Source: Candidatus Ichthyocystis hellenicum (GTDB lineage: Bacteria > Pseudomonadota > Gammaproteobacteria > Burkholderiales > 2013Ark19i). From it: a stretch of 64,000 nucleotides of DNA. This document shows positions 19,797 to 30,716 of this stretch, piece after piece. Where the stretch lies: positions 2,085,385 through 2,149,384 of the forward strand of contig NZ_LN906597.1 of the NCBI RefSeq assembly GCF_001460935.1. Reading direction: 5' to 3'. The notes below the pieces were generated by a model. That model was given only the letters and a program-made list of their open reading frames with translations, did not search any database and was not told the DNA's origin. How positions within the stretch are numbered: the stretch's first letter is position 1; each line of letters opens with the position of its first letter. A program made the translations under genes and the position numbers.

Positions 19797-21725
19797 TTAT
19801 GGGAGCAATATTTGGAAGTGTAATGAAGTGCAAGTCTGACGATAGTGCAAGCATGAATATGTCAAGACGTCTTTGAAATTACATAGGAGACATCGGTAAA
19901 TGTTGCAACACATAACTTGGGCCATTAACCATCTAGATTTTTTATGAAATTATCACCACCCACTCGAGCAAACCGTGTTAAGCATGGTTTGCTTCGTTAA
20001 CAGTAACAAAAAACAAACCGATAGAGAACGTGCGTTAATAGGGTTGTAACTTCACATATGTCACAAATAAAGCTGGCCCTCAGGATAACCTCAAGTAAGT
20101 GATTGATATAAAAAGCTTCGTGAAGAACACCATAAAAGGCTCTAAAAAACTTAGCTCCATCTACTCTAAGCATAATAATAGGCAATATTAGTAAGTGTGC
20201 CTTAATATTTACTCATGACAACTAGCCTCATCAACAATACATTATATAAAATAATGTCTTCGCAAAGATAATGTCGGATTTTTAAATAATAATAAAAATA
20301 AAATTAGGTCATTATTGGCTTTCATATTAAGGCAGCAAATTTTCATTTTGTACTTTAACTTCTATGATAAAAACAACCTATATTTATCTGGTCAATGTGA
20401 TTTCAGCCACTATCATAGAAACAAATAATGAAGATTAACGAAAATAGTTAATTGAATGTAGGATTAAAATAGTACCAGATACAAACTGTGCTTTGGATAA
20501 AAATGCCACGCTTATAATGATAGGCAACTAAATTTTTCTAGCGGAAGAATACTCAACTATCCTTATAATAGAAATATACTCATGTAATTATCAACAACTA
20601 TATAGCAGTTATGCACACATTACTTGATTTTTAATAAGGAAAGGGAAAATAAAATCCTACGACCGATAACTACCCTCAGCCAATGTATAAAATTAAATAC
20701 GAGTTAGTGATAAATGTATACTATAAATTAATGGACTCTGATTATCACTAGCAATATAACCATCTATATCGCTTAATGTTGTATTGTTTTATTTGAATAA
20801 TTTTCTCCTGATAAGAAGAGTAGAGTATTTATTCTTTTTTGTTAGTGATTGTCAGTTTGGCTGACGTTACTTCACAGATTGTACTCTTGTTATTATTCAC
20901 CTATATTTAACATAAGATATTGTTTAATCATTGATTATTTTGCTACCAATCTATAAATTTATCGATATCATGTTCAATGAAGAGCGTTTGTAATATTTAC
21001 CAGTGGCGGTTAGATTCGTAAGCGCTTCATTAATTATTTCGTTTTAGGAATTTTAACTTATGCACCTGAACAACCTTGGTCATTCTAATGGCACGGATCC
21101 GCATGAACTCGTAACTAATGAAGAGCCTCAATCTAATACGAGAAGTAGTCCTCCGCCTTCATATGATGAAGCAACTTCCCAAATGCCAGGCAATGAAATG
21201 CTAGTACCTGTTGGTGTTGGTGTTGCAAATAGTAGTTATCCCTTCCCACCACCGCCTTATGAAGAAGTAGTGGGAGCAACACCATTTACATTGGGAGTAT
21301 TTAACAGCAATTATCGACATCCACCACTGACTGTACCTGAACAGGTTCTTATTGATATGCATAGCCTTCCTTTTGCACTTCAACCTACGCATAATGAAGC
21401 ATTAGAATCTATAGCTAGGGTATCAGGTAATAATAGTCCCCCTTCACAAGAAACGCCATTGAATGGTTATTGTCTCCCAGAAAGTCGTATGCCCATAATG
21501 CTTTTTGGTTTAACAATTTTCGTCATTGCTGTTATTACGGGAATCGTAAGATGGTGCACAACCCGCCATTCTTGAAAAAAATAATAGATACACAACATGG
21601 AGGAAAAATTAACTCTAGCTAAATTGAAAGGCCAGTGCATAAAATTACACTATGAATTATTCGCGATAACAAAAATTTTTACATCATAGCCTCCAACATT
21701 GATGACTAAAGCTGTCGATGTATGT
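19797..21725. repeat. Tandem unit 1 carrying the PPxY gene
   Basis: 1.93-kb unit starting TATTATGGGAGCAATATTTGG and ending GCTGTCGATGTATG. It is followed directly by unit 2. The first 1.26 kb (19797-21059) is noncoding as far as I can see. A 62-codon minus-strand frame at 19997-20185 is broken by a length change in unit 2, so I do not call it. An imperfect hairpin GCAAACCGTG/CATGGTTTGC lies at about 19976-20000. Confidence 0.85.
21060..21575 (+). CDS. PPxY-motif tail-anchored protein, copy 1
   Basis: 171 residues, Pro-rich, no N-terminal signal. Two PY motifs are visible: PPPSYDEA (Tyr35) and PPPPYEEV (Tyr67), each followed by acidic residues. In eukaryotes PPxY binds WW domains of Nedd4-family ubiquitin ligases and forms viral late domains. 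A single helix at about 146-163 lies at the extreme C-terminus with an 8-residue RWCTTRHS tail, the classical tail-anchored layout. Predicted role (inference): secreted effector that inserts post-translationally in a host or vacuole membrane and recruits WW-domain proteins. ATG 21060 follows TAGGA at 11 nt. Confidence 0.75.
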   Translation: MHLNNLGHSNGTDPHELVTNEEPQSNTRSSPPPSYDEATSQMPGNEMLVPVGVGVANSSYPFPPPPYEEVVGATPFTLGVFNSNYRHPPLTVPEQVLIDMHSLPFALQPTHNEALESIARVSGNNSPPSQETPLNGYCLPESRMPIMLFGLTIFVIAVITGIVRWCTTRHS

Positions 21726-23636
21726 ATTATGGGAGCAATATTTGGAAGTGTAATGAAGTGCAAGTCTGACGATAGTGCAAGCATGAATATGTCAAGACGT
21801 CTTTGAAATTACATAGGAGACATCGGTAAATGTTGCAACACATAACTTGGGTCATTAACCATCTAGATTTTTTATGAAATTATCACTACCCACTCGAGCA
21901 AACCGTGTTAAGCATGGTTTGCTTCGTTAACAGTAACAAAAAACAAACCGATAGAGAACGTGCGTTAATAGGGTTGTAACTTCACATATGTCACAAATAA
22001 AACTGGCCCTCAGGATAACCTCGCAAGTAATCGATATAAAAAGCTTCGTGAAGAACACCATAAGAGGCTCTAAAAAACTTAGCTCCATCTATTCTAAGCA
22101 TAATAATAGGAAATATTAGTAAGTGTGCCTTAATATTTACTCATGACAACTAGCCTCATAAACAATACATTATATAAAATAATATCTGCGCAAAGATAAT
22201 GTCGGTTTTTTAAATAATAATAAAAATGAAATTAGGTCATTATTGGCTTTCATATTAAGGCAGCAAAATTTCATTTTGTACTTTAACTTCTATGATAAAA
22301 ACAACCTATATTTATCTGGTCAATGTGATTTCAGCCACTATCATAGAAACAAATAATGAAGATTAATGAAAATAGTACCAGATACAAACTGTGCTTTGGA
22401 TAAAAATGCCACGTTTATAATGATAGGCAACCAAATTTTTCTAGCGGAAGAATACACAACTATCCTTATAATAGAAATATACTCATGTAATTATTAACAA
22501 CTATATAGCAGTTATGCACACATTACTTGATTTTTAATAAGGAAAGGGAAAATAAAATCCTACGACCGATAACTACCCTCAGCCAATGTATAAAATTAAA
22601 TACGAGTTAGTGATAAATGTATACTATAAATTAATGGACTCTGATTATCACTAGCAATATAACCATCTATATCGCTTAATGTTGTATTGTTTTATTTGAA
22701 TAATTTTCTCCTGATAAGAAGAGTAGAGTATTTATTCGTTTTTGTTAGTGATTGTCAGTTTGGCTGACGTTACTTCACAGATTGTACTCTTGTTATTATT
22801 CACCTATATTTAACATAAGATATTGTTTAATCATTGATTATTTTGCTACCAATCTATAAATTTATCGATATCATGTTCAATGAAGAGCGTTTGCAATATT
22901 TACCAGTGGCGGTTAGATTCGTAAGCGCTTCATTAATTATTTCGTTTTAGGAATTTTAACTTATGCACCTGAACAACCTTGATCATTCTAATGGCACGGA
23001 GCCACATGAACTCGTAACTAATGAAGAGCCTCAATCTGATATGAGAAGTAGTCCTCCGCCTTCATATGATGAAGCGACTTCCCAAATATGGCCAGGCAAT
23101 GAAATGCTAGTACCTGTTGGTGTTGGTATTGCAAACAGTAGTTATCCCCTCCCACCGCCGCCTTATGAAGAAGTAGTGAGAGCAACACCATTTACATTGG
23201 GAATATTTAACAGCAATTATCGACAACATCCACCACTAACTGTACCTGAACAGGTTCTTATTGATATGCATAGCCATTCTTTTGCACTTCAACCTACGCA
23301 TAATGAAGCATTAGAATCTATAGCTAGGGTATCAGGTAATAATAGTCCCCCTTCACGAGAAACGCCATTGAATGGTTGTTGTCTCCCAGAAAGTCGTATG
23401 CCCATAATACTTTTTGGTTTAACAATTTTCGTCATTGCTACTATTACGGGAATTGTAAGATGGTGCACAACCCGCCATTCTTGAAAAAAATAATAGATAT
23501 ACAACGTGGAGGAAAAATTAACTCTAGCTAAATTGAAAGGCCAGTGCATAAAATTACACTATGAATTATTCGCGATAACAAAAATTTTTACATCATAGCC
23601 TCCAACATTGATGACTAAAGCTGTCGATGTATGTCA
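21726..23636. repeat. Tandem unit 2 carrying the PPxY gene
   Basis: Second copy of the 1.93-kb unit. The leading 1.24 kb (21726-22962) is noncoding and differs from unit 1 by scattered changes and a few small indels. Its last bases encode the end of the minus-strand gene 23615-25228. Confidence 0.85.
22963..23484 (+). CDS. PPxY-motif tail-anchored protein, copy 2
   Basis: 173 residues, about 90% identical to the product of 21060-21575. Both PY motifs (PPPSYDEA, PPPPYEEV), their acidic flanks and the C-terminal anchor are kept, while two in-frame indels (IW before PGNE; Q before HPPL) and scattered replacements (G/D, N/D, V/I, G/R) lie between them. By eye, amino-acid-changing differences clearly outnumber silent ones, and the gene has changed more than the noncoding DNA upstream. 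This points to constraint on the motifs with free or selected change elsewhere. Confidence 0.75.
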   Translation: MHLNNLDHSNGTEPHELVTNEEPQSDMRSSPPPSYDEATSQIWPGNEMLVPVGVGIANSSYPLPPPPYEEVVRATPFTLGIFNSNYRQHPPLTVPEQVLIDMHSHSFALQPTHNEALESIARVSGNNSPPSRETPLNGCCLPESRMPIILFGLTIFVIATITGIVRWCTTRHS

Positions 23637-25228
23637 ATTGGGGTCACATATTCTTCATCAATGCGTGTAGTAGTATAGTCAGTAGTTGTTGTTGCTCCAG
23701 TAGTTGTTGTTGCCCCAGTAGTTGTTGTTGCTTCAGTAGTTGTTGTTGCTTTAGTAGTTGGAGCAAATATTATCTTCGGTTCAACATCTAGGGCGTCCTC
23801 AATGGATATGACCTCTTTAACTCCTTGAGGAAAAATATCGCTCCCCAAAATTGAAACTTGACCAAATATTTTTATTCCCTCTTCCCTCGCCCTTTTCACA
23901 GCACGCTCCATGGCTGGAGTATTGAAAGAACACGATGAAGTTTGCTCTGGGGGTACTACAATATAAATTGATGAAGGACCATTACTGGACGAAAGTTCTA
24001 AAACTGTATTGACAGCTGCAACAATATTAGATTCTGACAGCTGCTGAATCATTTCTTTACTGCCTGTCTTTTGATAGAAAGTAGCCCTCAAATCCACAAC
24101 ACTTGATCCTGGAACTAACTGTCCAAGCTGGTAGCTTATTAGGCTTCCATCTTTACATTCTCTAATATTGTTAGTCTGACTTTCTCGACAAACTACACTT
24201 CCTGCATTAAAACGTTCATCTTTGCAGAAATTACCAAGCTTACTCCCATAATGACGGAAACATTTTGTATGGGTAACATTAACCCCAGGAATAGGAGAAG
24301 TTGCGTTTACTCCATCCGAAACAATAGCCATATTAACTTGCTTATATCTTTTACTTTTTTTACCAGAAGATGGAGAAGAAGAAGGAATGGAAGTAGTAGA
24401 CGTGGCAGACGTAGTATCAGGAATAGATGTTGCCGTTTTCGGTTCCGGACCAGAGAACATATCATTACCATTGTACTGGCAGTTAACCAAATGTTTACCA
24501 CTATGATAACTACCTATTGAAGTAACAACTTCAATAGGAGATGACACCTCATCACACGACGATTCTGACAAAACAGCAGGAGCAGCACCTTGCATAAGGA
24601 AAGATTTCAAAACTTCCGGTCTGTTAAAACAGTCCTGCTCCAAAGTAATGTTCATTGGACACAGCTGCTCTTTTATAACTATTGCTTGATCTAGATCAAT
24701 TCTAATCTCAACGTTTTTCAGCGCCGATTCATTTCTAAATATGCCAGTTTCACTAGCTACCAATGGTAAAGTATCGTTCACCCTTTGTGGAAACATACCT
24801 TCTATGACCGAGTAAACTGCACTCGACTGATCAACGCTTGGTGGCAAATGAATACGGGCTGAAGTTACGGTAACGTTTGATAATTGATCAACTAAGGTTT
24901 CAGAAACACTGGTGCAATTGGCGCCAAATCCAGCAGAAACAAGACTACTAACAGTGGCCAACAAACTAGCTGCAGTAGAGCCAGTACCTTTAGATGCATC
25001 AAAAGCATCTTGAGATCTCTTCCGCCGACGACTAGATTTATACATCTCGGTCAAGGGATTACGTGTATCGTCCTCCGGAGGCTCAGCCGTACCCCTCCTA
25101 AGAGAACTAAACTCTTCCCATTTTTCTGAGGTTGACGATAAATAATCGTGGGGCTCTTCTTCTTGTGTGCTATTAAAAAAAGAATAAATATATTTCATCA
25201 TTGGAGTAGGTTTTTTTAAATTCACCAA
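23615..25228 (-). CDS. Thr-rich protein with von Willebrand A-like domain
   Basis: 537 residues. Basic cluster SSRRRKRSQ (65-73), hydrophobic segment about 83-103, a Cys-containing region with many N-x-S/T sites (110-260), Ser/Thr linker, then about 298-483 with vWA-like order: MAIVSDGVN strand, SNIVAAVNTVLEL helix, SSIYIVVP strand, AVKRAREEGIKIFGQV helix-strand, and VKEVISIEDAL. The metal site DxSxS is not intact, so metal binding is doubtful. The C-terminus is a hexapeptide array (GATTTT-type, about 493-522) with no anchor after it; the last codons (HRQL) lie in the neighbouring repeat unit, so a lost C-terminal helix is possible. Start TTG 25228 or GTG 25225; AGGAG lies 12-15 nt upstream. 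Confidence 0.65.
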   Translation of the reverse strand: MVNLKKPTPMMKYIYSFFNSTQEEEPHDYLSSTSEKWEEFSSLRRGTAEPPEDDTRNPLTEMYKSSRRRKRSQDAFDASKGTGSTAASLLATVSSLVSAGFGANCTSVSETLVDQLSNVTVTSARIHLPPSVDQSSAVYSVIEGMFPQRVNDTLPLVASETGIFRNESALKNVEIRIDLDQAIVIKEQLCPMNITLEQDCFNRPEVLKSFLMQGAAPAVLSESSCDEVSSPIEVVTSIGSYHSGKHLVNCQYNGNDMFSGPEPKTATSIPDTTSATSTTSIPSSSPSSGKKSKRYKQVNMAIVSDGVNATSPIPGVNVTHTKCFRHYGSKLGNFCKDERFNAGSVVCRESQTNNIRECKDGSLISYQLGQLVPGSSVVDLRATFYQKTGSKEMIQQLSESNIVAAVNTVLELSSSNGPSSIYIVVPPEQTSSCSFNTPAMERAVKRAREEGIKIFGQVSILGSDIFPQGVKEVISIEDALDVEPKIIFAPTTKATTTTEATTTTGATTTTGATTTTDYTTTRIDEEYVTPIDIHRQL

Positions 25229-25500
25229 GATGAAGATACTCCTCTCATCACCTTAATATTAAAAGCAACTTTTCACTTAGCCACAACCAACTTTTCTATT
25301 TCAAAAATTAGTTTTAACCAAAGTACATCTTAGAAACGTGAATAAGCACCCCCATTTACTAACTATATAAACATCAACGAGCCCTACCCCGGCACTCAAG
25401 CAAATTTGCATTGGCTGCTTTCTTCCGAATCTGACCAGATGGGCAAACACTGACGCGAGGGGGCCCGAGGCTCAATTGTAACAGAAATAGCACACAATAA
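25229..25500. other. Intergenic, promoter side of 23615-25228
   Basis: Slightly more GC-rich stretch (CCCTACCCCGGCACTC, GCGAGGGGGCCCGAGG). No gene or repeat recognised. Confidence 0.4.
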
Positions 25501-26169
25501 AGGTAAAAATTTAGGCTAGATTAGAAGTGGCCATTTTAATTTTCACGGCATAACTTAGGTACCATGTTTATTCTCATGCCTAATATCATCAGGCAATTAA
25601 TTTATATAATTACACAAAAAATATTTTTTATTGTCTTATCATCTAATGCAACGCAATACCATTGAAATGGTAGCGAATAGTGGGTAGTACCAGATTTTTT
25701 TGCAAATATGTAGTTCGCCACAAAGCATAAACAGATAGTACTTAACACAAAATATTATGGCAATATTTAAAGATATTATCTGATATCTTTTCTTCTATAT
25801 ACCTTACAAAACTTACAAAAAATTTACAGCTGTTACTTACTATATCAACAAGTGTAGTAGATATTTTTGGGCTAAGTTAAATTTACTTTTAGTGGTCGTA
25901 GTTGATAATTATATGTATTGAATGAGATCAAAAAATGGCGGCATGAAGTTGATAGGTAGTGTACAATCTAAGGGCATATTGGTTGAGACTGCGACACCTA
26001 TACGTTCACCATAATCGGCAGTAAGGTTATAGGTTAGGAGGGAGAATAATAAATAATCTTAGGAAATGAACTTTATGTCTATAGCTGGCATCATTATTCA
26101 TCACACAGATAGGGTGATGGAGGAACTGTTCAGAACTCATATAGCCAATAATTCATTGAGTAGTAGGGC

Positions 26170-26218
26170 ATTTAAATACTAGACTCTGCGAAGTTCATAT
26201 TAAAGAGGTCTCTGGATG
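26170..26218 (+). promoter_or_regulatory. Conserved leader with AAAGAGGT ribosome site
   Basis: CATTTAAATACTAGACTCTG...TTCATATTAAAGAGGTCTCTGG precedes the ATG here and, nearly unchanged, before 27919. Before 32850 a 7-bp duplication (AGAGTAA) changes the ribosome site to AAAGAGGCCTCTGG. Confidence 0.6.
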
Positions 26219-26878
26219 TTTAACACTGAAAAGGTAAGTACAAGTAGCAAAAGTGTTTTTGGTTCATTTGATCAGTGTGATGCAGTAGATGATGCAGTAG
26301 ATAGTGGTAGTTTTTGTTTGTTTGCCAATAGCGTGTCTTCATCTAGAAAAATCCTTTTTTCTCTCAAAAATTTTATTACTCCGTTTATGGTTTTTGGAAT
26401 GATAGGATATGTTACAGGGGGATGTAAATCAGAATCAGTAACATTTACTGAAGAATGGGAAACTCTTAAATCCTCAATTTGCAGATTGATTAATGACACC
26501 CAAGAAGGAGATCTAATTGAATTACTAGGCGATAGTGTTGGTAATAATTTTCCATTGTCATTTCCCGTAGAAGGTAATGGTGATTTAAATTTTACTGATT
26601 TTATTGATGTTTTTTTTAATGCCAGTTTGATGATCTATAGTATGATTAACGATACTGACACAGGTGATTCTCCATGCTACGATTATTCTCATAAAAGTTG
26701 TGCTAATATAACCAGGTATATGTTGGATCCACCTGTTGAATCTGCAGACCGGGGTCCGATTGATCTTGTTTTCTTATTGGTCGGTTTTGTTGTGTTGTGT
26801 TTACTATTTGGTGTTTGCGTTATTTCGTCATATTCAGTAAGGAATTCTCGTTCCAGGCTCAGAAACATGGTTGTTTAG
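26216..26878 (+). CDS. Compact two-anchor loop protein, copy 1
   Basis: 220 residues. N-terminal 50 residues, hydrophobic segment about 52-67 ending GYVTGG, a 110-residue loop with Cys in ICRLIND and CYDYSHKSCANITRYML, helix about 180-203 and a basic tail ending RNMVV. The loop shows the pattern of the larger family (Cys-x-LI, FPLSFP, YSMIND, C-x-NI-x-Y) without the Thr stalk, so it appears to be a compact branch. Excellent ribosome site. Paralogues at 27919 and 32850 are about 75-80% identical by eye. Confidence 0.8.
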   Translation: MFNTEKVSTSSKSVFGSFDQCDAVDDAVDSGSFCLFANSVSSSRKILFSLKNFITPFMVFGMIGYVTGGCKSESVTFTEEWETLKSSICRLINDTQEGDLIELLGDSVGNNFPLSFPVEGNGDLNFTDFIDVFFNASLMIYSMINDTDTGDSPCYDYSHKSCANITRYMLDPPVESADRGPIDLVFLLVGFVVLCLLFGVCVISSYSVRNSRSRLRNMVV

Positions 26879-27361
26879 CTGCGTGTTTATGTGTGGGTCA
26901 TTATTATTATAAATAAAATACTAGTAAGCTGTACGTAAATCTATATGGTGCAGTATGCAGTTCCTGTATCGAGCTACTGCTGCAACATTTTCTGTGAGTA
27001 TGTTCATAAATTGTGCTTTGTGACATTTTTTCTGGTAACTGTAGTTACTATAACAGAATCCATGTGCATTATTGTTCATGTTTATAAAAATTATTAAAAT
27101 ATTAATAACTAGGTTCTTCTATATCGACTCCGGTATATTATATATTTTGTCATTTATATACACTCACTTTAATTTAACTAAAATATCGTTGTTATTACGT
27201 GTAAAATATTTTGTTGTTTAATAAATATGACAATCCTCTAATTACACATCTTACTAACACAAAATTATACATTATCTAAATCATAGTAGTTATATTTATG
27301 TTGTTTGATATATTAAATAGTTCTAATATAATATTTGTCATATATTTGAAATAAATATTAT

Positions 27362-29051
27362 CGGTAAAAATTTAGGCTAGATTAGAAGTGGCCATTTTAA
27401 TTTTCACGGCATAACTTAGGTACCATGTTTATTCTCATGCCTAATATCATCAGGCAATTAATTTATATAATTACACAAAAAATATTTTTATTTGATATCT
27501 TTTCTTCTATATACCTTACAAAAAATTTACAGCTGTTACCTACTATATCAACAAATGTAGTAGACATTTTGGGGCTAAGTTAAATTTATTTTTAGTGGTC
27601 GTAGTTGATAATTATATGTATTGAATGAGATCAAAAAATGGCGGCATGAAGTTGATAGGTAGTGTACAATCTAAGGGCAGATTGGTTGAGACTACGACAC
27701 CTATACGTTAACCATAATCGGCAGTAAGGTTATAGGTTAGGAGGGAGAATAATAAATAATCTTAGAAAATGAACTTTATGTCTATAGCTGGCAGCGTTAT
27801 TCATCGCACAGATAGGGTGATGGAGGAACTGTTCAGAACTCATATAACTAATAATTCATTGAGTAGTAGGTCATTTAAATACTAGACTCTGCGAAGTTCA
27901 TATTAAAGAGGTCTCTGAATGTTTAACACTGGAAAGTTAAGTACAGGCAGCAGAAGTGTTTCTGGTTCACTTTATCAGTGTGATGCAGTAGATAGTGGTG
28001 TTGGTTTGTTTGCCAATAGCGTGTCTTCATCTCGAAGAATATTTTTTTATCTCAGAAATTTTATTGCTCCGTTGCTGATTTTTGAAATGATAGGATATGT
28101 TACTGGTGGATGTAAATCAGAATCATCAATGTTTGCTGAAGAGTGGGAAGGTCTTAAAAAATCCATTTGTAGACTGATTAATGATACTAGAGAGGAAGAC
28201 TTAATTGGATTACTAGATAATAGTAGTGGTCATTTTCCATTGGTATTTCCCGGAGGAGATCATGATGGTTTAAATTTGACTGGGTTTATTGATGTTTTTT
28301 TTAATACCAGTTTAATGATTTATAGTGTGATTAACTATACTGACACAGATGATTCCCCATGCTACGATCATTCTCATCAAAGTTGTGCTAATATAACCAA
28401 GTATATGTTGGAGCCACCTGTTGAATTTGCAGATCGGGGCCCGGTTGGTCTTGTTTTGTTGTTTGTCGGTTTTATTGTATTGTGTCTGGTGTTTGGTATT
28501 TCCGTTGTTTCGTCATATTCAGTAAGGAATTCCCGTTTCAATCGCAGAAACATGGTTGTTTAGCTGCGTGTTTATGTGTGAGGCATTCTTATTATAAATA
28601 AAATACTAGTAAGATGTGTACGTGAATTTATATGGTGCGGTATGTGGTTTCTATATATAGCTACTGCTGCAGCATTTTTTGTGGTTATTTTCATAGATTG
28701 TGCTTTGTAATATTATTTTCTGTTAACTATCGTTTATATAACAGAATACATATGTATTGTTATTAATGCTTATTAAAATATCAATAACTAGGTTCTCCTA
28801 TATCGACTCCGGTATGTTATAAATTTTTATATGTTTTGTCATTTATATGAACTCGATTTAATTTAACGAAAATATCGTTGTTATTACGTATAAAATATTT
28901 TGGTGTTTAATAAATATGACAATTCTCTAATTACACATCTTACTAACACAAAATTATACATTATCTAAATCATAGTAGTTATATTTATGTTGTTTGATAT
29001 ATTAAATAGTTCTAATATAATATTTGTCATATATTTGAAATAAATATTATC
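27362..29051. repeat. Unit 2 of three, loop-gene cassette
   Basis: Second copy, directly after unit 1. 5' flank 27362-27918 and 3' flank 28564-29051 are noncoding and very close to those of units 1 and 3. Confidence 0.85.
27919..28563 (+). CDS. Compact two-anchor loop protein, copy 2
   Basis: 214 residues, same layout as 26216-26878: N-terminal segment shortened by six residues, hydrophobic segment ending GYVTGG, loop with ICRLIND, FPLVFPGG, YSVINYTDTDDSPCYDHSHQSCANITKYML, helix, tail RNMVV. Ribosome site AAAGAGGT is unchanged. Replacements are spread over the loop; both helices and the Cys are kept. Confidence 0.8.
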   Translation: MFNTGKLSTGSRSVSGSLYQCDAVDSGVGLFANSVSSSRRIFFYLRNFIAPLLIFEMIGYVTGGCKSESSMFAEEWEGLKKSICRLINDTREEDLIGLLDNSSGHFPLVFPGGDHDGLNLTGFIDVFFNTSLMIYSVINYTDTDDSPCYDHSHQSCANITKYMLEPPVEFADRGPVGLVLLFVGFIVLCLVFGISVVSSYSVRNSRFNRRNMVV

Positions 29052-29739
29052 ATTTTACTTCTGGGATGATGCGTATCACCTAAGGAAATTTGGAAATTTC
29101 AAATAATGAGAATAGAGTAAAAATGGGCTGAGTTGTATATTAATTATTTAATGTATGCTGCTAGATGGCAGAAAACAAGATTCAGGGTTTATATATGTCT
29201 GAAAAACGTCTCCTTGGAAGCTGTTATCTATTACAAATAGTAACAGCAACAGAATTATCGAGAAAAAGTTTGGCATAAATAACAAAACACATGAAGAAGA
29301 AACTATGACCGAACAGATAATAAATCAAAGACACAAAAACTTTAGCCTGCAATAAAATAGCGATAAATTAAAACTTACAGTAATAGCAGTTGACCTACTA
29401 TTTACTGCCACCATAAGAAAGCTTGCTACTGCTATATTGTTAGTTAGAGCACTTCCTAATCCTACAGTATGGACTAACATAATTCAGATCGTCAATGAAC
29501 TGTAACAACCACCACAATAACTTAAACTGCAAGAACAATCTGTAGACACAACCACACCCATAGGCATAGCAAATTTTTCTATACGCCCCTGGTACATAGG
29601 GGCCAACTCAACAGCAACTAAAACGATATAGATTGCATGTAATATATACAAATTACAATATCGTACAGCTTGTATATGAAAGATTACGTATAGGAATATA
29701 AATTGTTCATTGGAATACAAATGAACCACACATGCAATA
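29052..29739. other. Intergenic, no gene seen
   Basis: About 690 bp between the unit-2 border and the 195-residue gene. An 81-codon minus-strand frame (29484-29729) has no ribosome site or relatives, and I do not accept it. Confidence 0.45.
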
Positions 29740-30327
29740 CTAACTTAGATCTACAGGTTTCCCGGTTTTCCAATCAGTTACTACAGAAACATTATATCCG
29801 ATAGACCTGAATCTCGAAACTGCTTCTCCAAGGGAACTAGTCGTTGTCCTATAGTGACCTGTTTGATTATTAATTTCCAGATTGAAAGTAATTTTATTCC
29901 TCAGTGAGTCGTAATCTCTGTCTTTTTTATTATTATTCTTAGATCTTCTTATTCTCCTTATCCATCCAAAATTAGTGCAATTAATGCAACTTTTGTCTTC
30001 ATTAACCAACTCATCAGCAGGCTCAACTTTATCAATACCTACACATTTTACATATCCAGCAGTCAGAACACCTTGAAAACTAGCAATATAAGCGTGAGAA
30101 ACTCTTGTGCTACCAATAAAAATTCCTCTGCTTTCTGATACAACAAACTTTACCATAGTCCCTGATTCAAGAAGATTTCTAAAACCTGAGGTCAACTCTC
30201 CATATGGACCAACTCCATCCATGTAACTGCGACTAACCACAACCCTATTAAAAGCAGTGGTTTCCAATTCTTGAAAATCTTCTTGTCTATTTTCGAATAC
30301 TACCTGCCGCATTCCTGGTACGTACAT
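29740..30327 (-). CDS. Soluble hypothetical protein with strong ribosome site
   Basis: 195 residues, no membrane segment, ATG preceded by CTAGGAGTGTGGT (AGGAG, 7 nt spacing), among the best ribosome sites in the window. Visible features: a CINCTNFG motif about residue 114-121 with nearby Cys, a Lys/Arg-rich stretch (RRIRRSKNNNKKDRD) that could act as a basic patch or nuclear signal, and a C-terminal part rich in charged and aromatic residues. Single copy in the window. No family recognised. Confidence 0.6.
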   Translation of the reverse strand: MYVPGMRQVVFENRQEDFQELETTAFNRVVVSRSYMDGVGPYGELTSGFRNLLESGTMVKFVVSESRGIFIGSTRVSHAYIASFQGVLTAGYVKCVGIDKVEPADELVNEDKSCINCTNFGWIRRIRRSKNNNKKDRDYDSLRNKITFNLEINNQTGHYRTTTSSLGEAVSRFRSIGYNVSVVTDWKTGKPVDLS

Positions 30328-30716
30328 ACCACACTCCTAGGAGCTTAGATTAATTGATACAATTGTGTTTTAAACCTACCCATCACCTTATATAAGTACA
30401 AATTATTTATCAACAAGTTATGAACCACATTAAGTAAATATAGCACCCTATGCACTAGATAAATATTACAAATAACAACTCACACAAATACACCCTTTAT
30501 CTACGGTACGGTTTCGGAAACACATTCGTACATAAAAATTTAGCGTTTTGTGTACTATATGTTCCTATAACAACATTAACGCATATTGTAAATTACAATA
30601 TAATGTATTTTAACATTGTAGTGTTTTGTACCTCACACTAAACTAAAAGTATATTGGGGCAGATTAAGTTACATATTAGTTATATAGAATAACTCAGGCT
30701 TATTTTTTAAACTTTA
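30328..30716. other. Intergenic, no gene seen
   Basis: 389 bp, AT-rich, between two minus-strand features. Holds the promoter of 29740-30327; nothing else seen. Confidence 0.45.

Larger units (their letters stand above)
25501..27361. repeat. Unit 1 of three, loop-gene cassette
   Basis: Runs from AAAGGTAAAAATTTAGGC to AATAAATATTATC. Unit 2 (27362-29051) follows directly and unit 3 (32382-33981) lies 3.3 kb downstream. This copy is longest: its 5' flank (25501-26215) holds about 150 bp missing from unit 2. The 3' flank 26879-27361 is noncoding. Confidence 0.85.

Noticed and set aside
19997..20185. 62-codon minus-strand frame in tandem unit 1
   Set aside because: The matching stretch in unit 2 has a length change that breaks the frame, so there is no sign of coding constraint.
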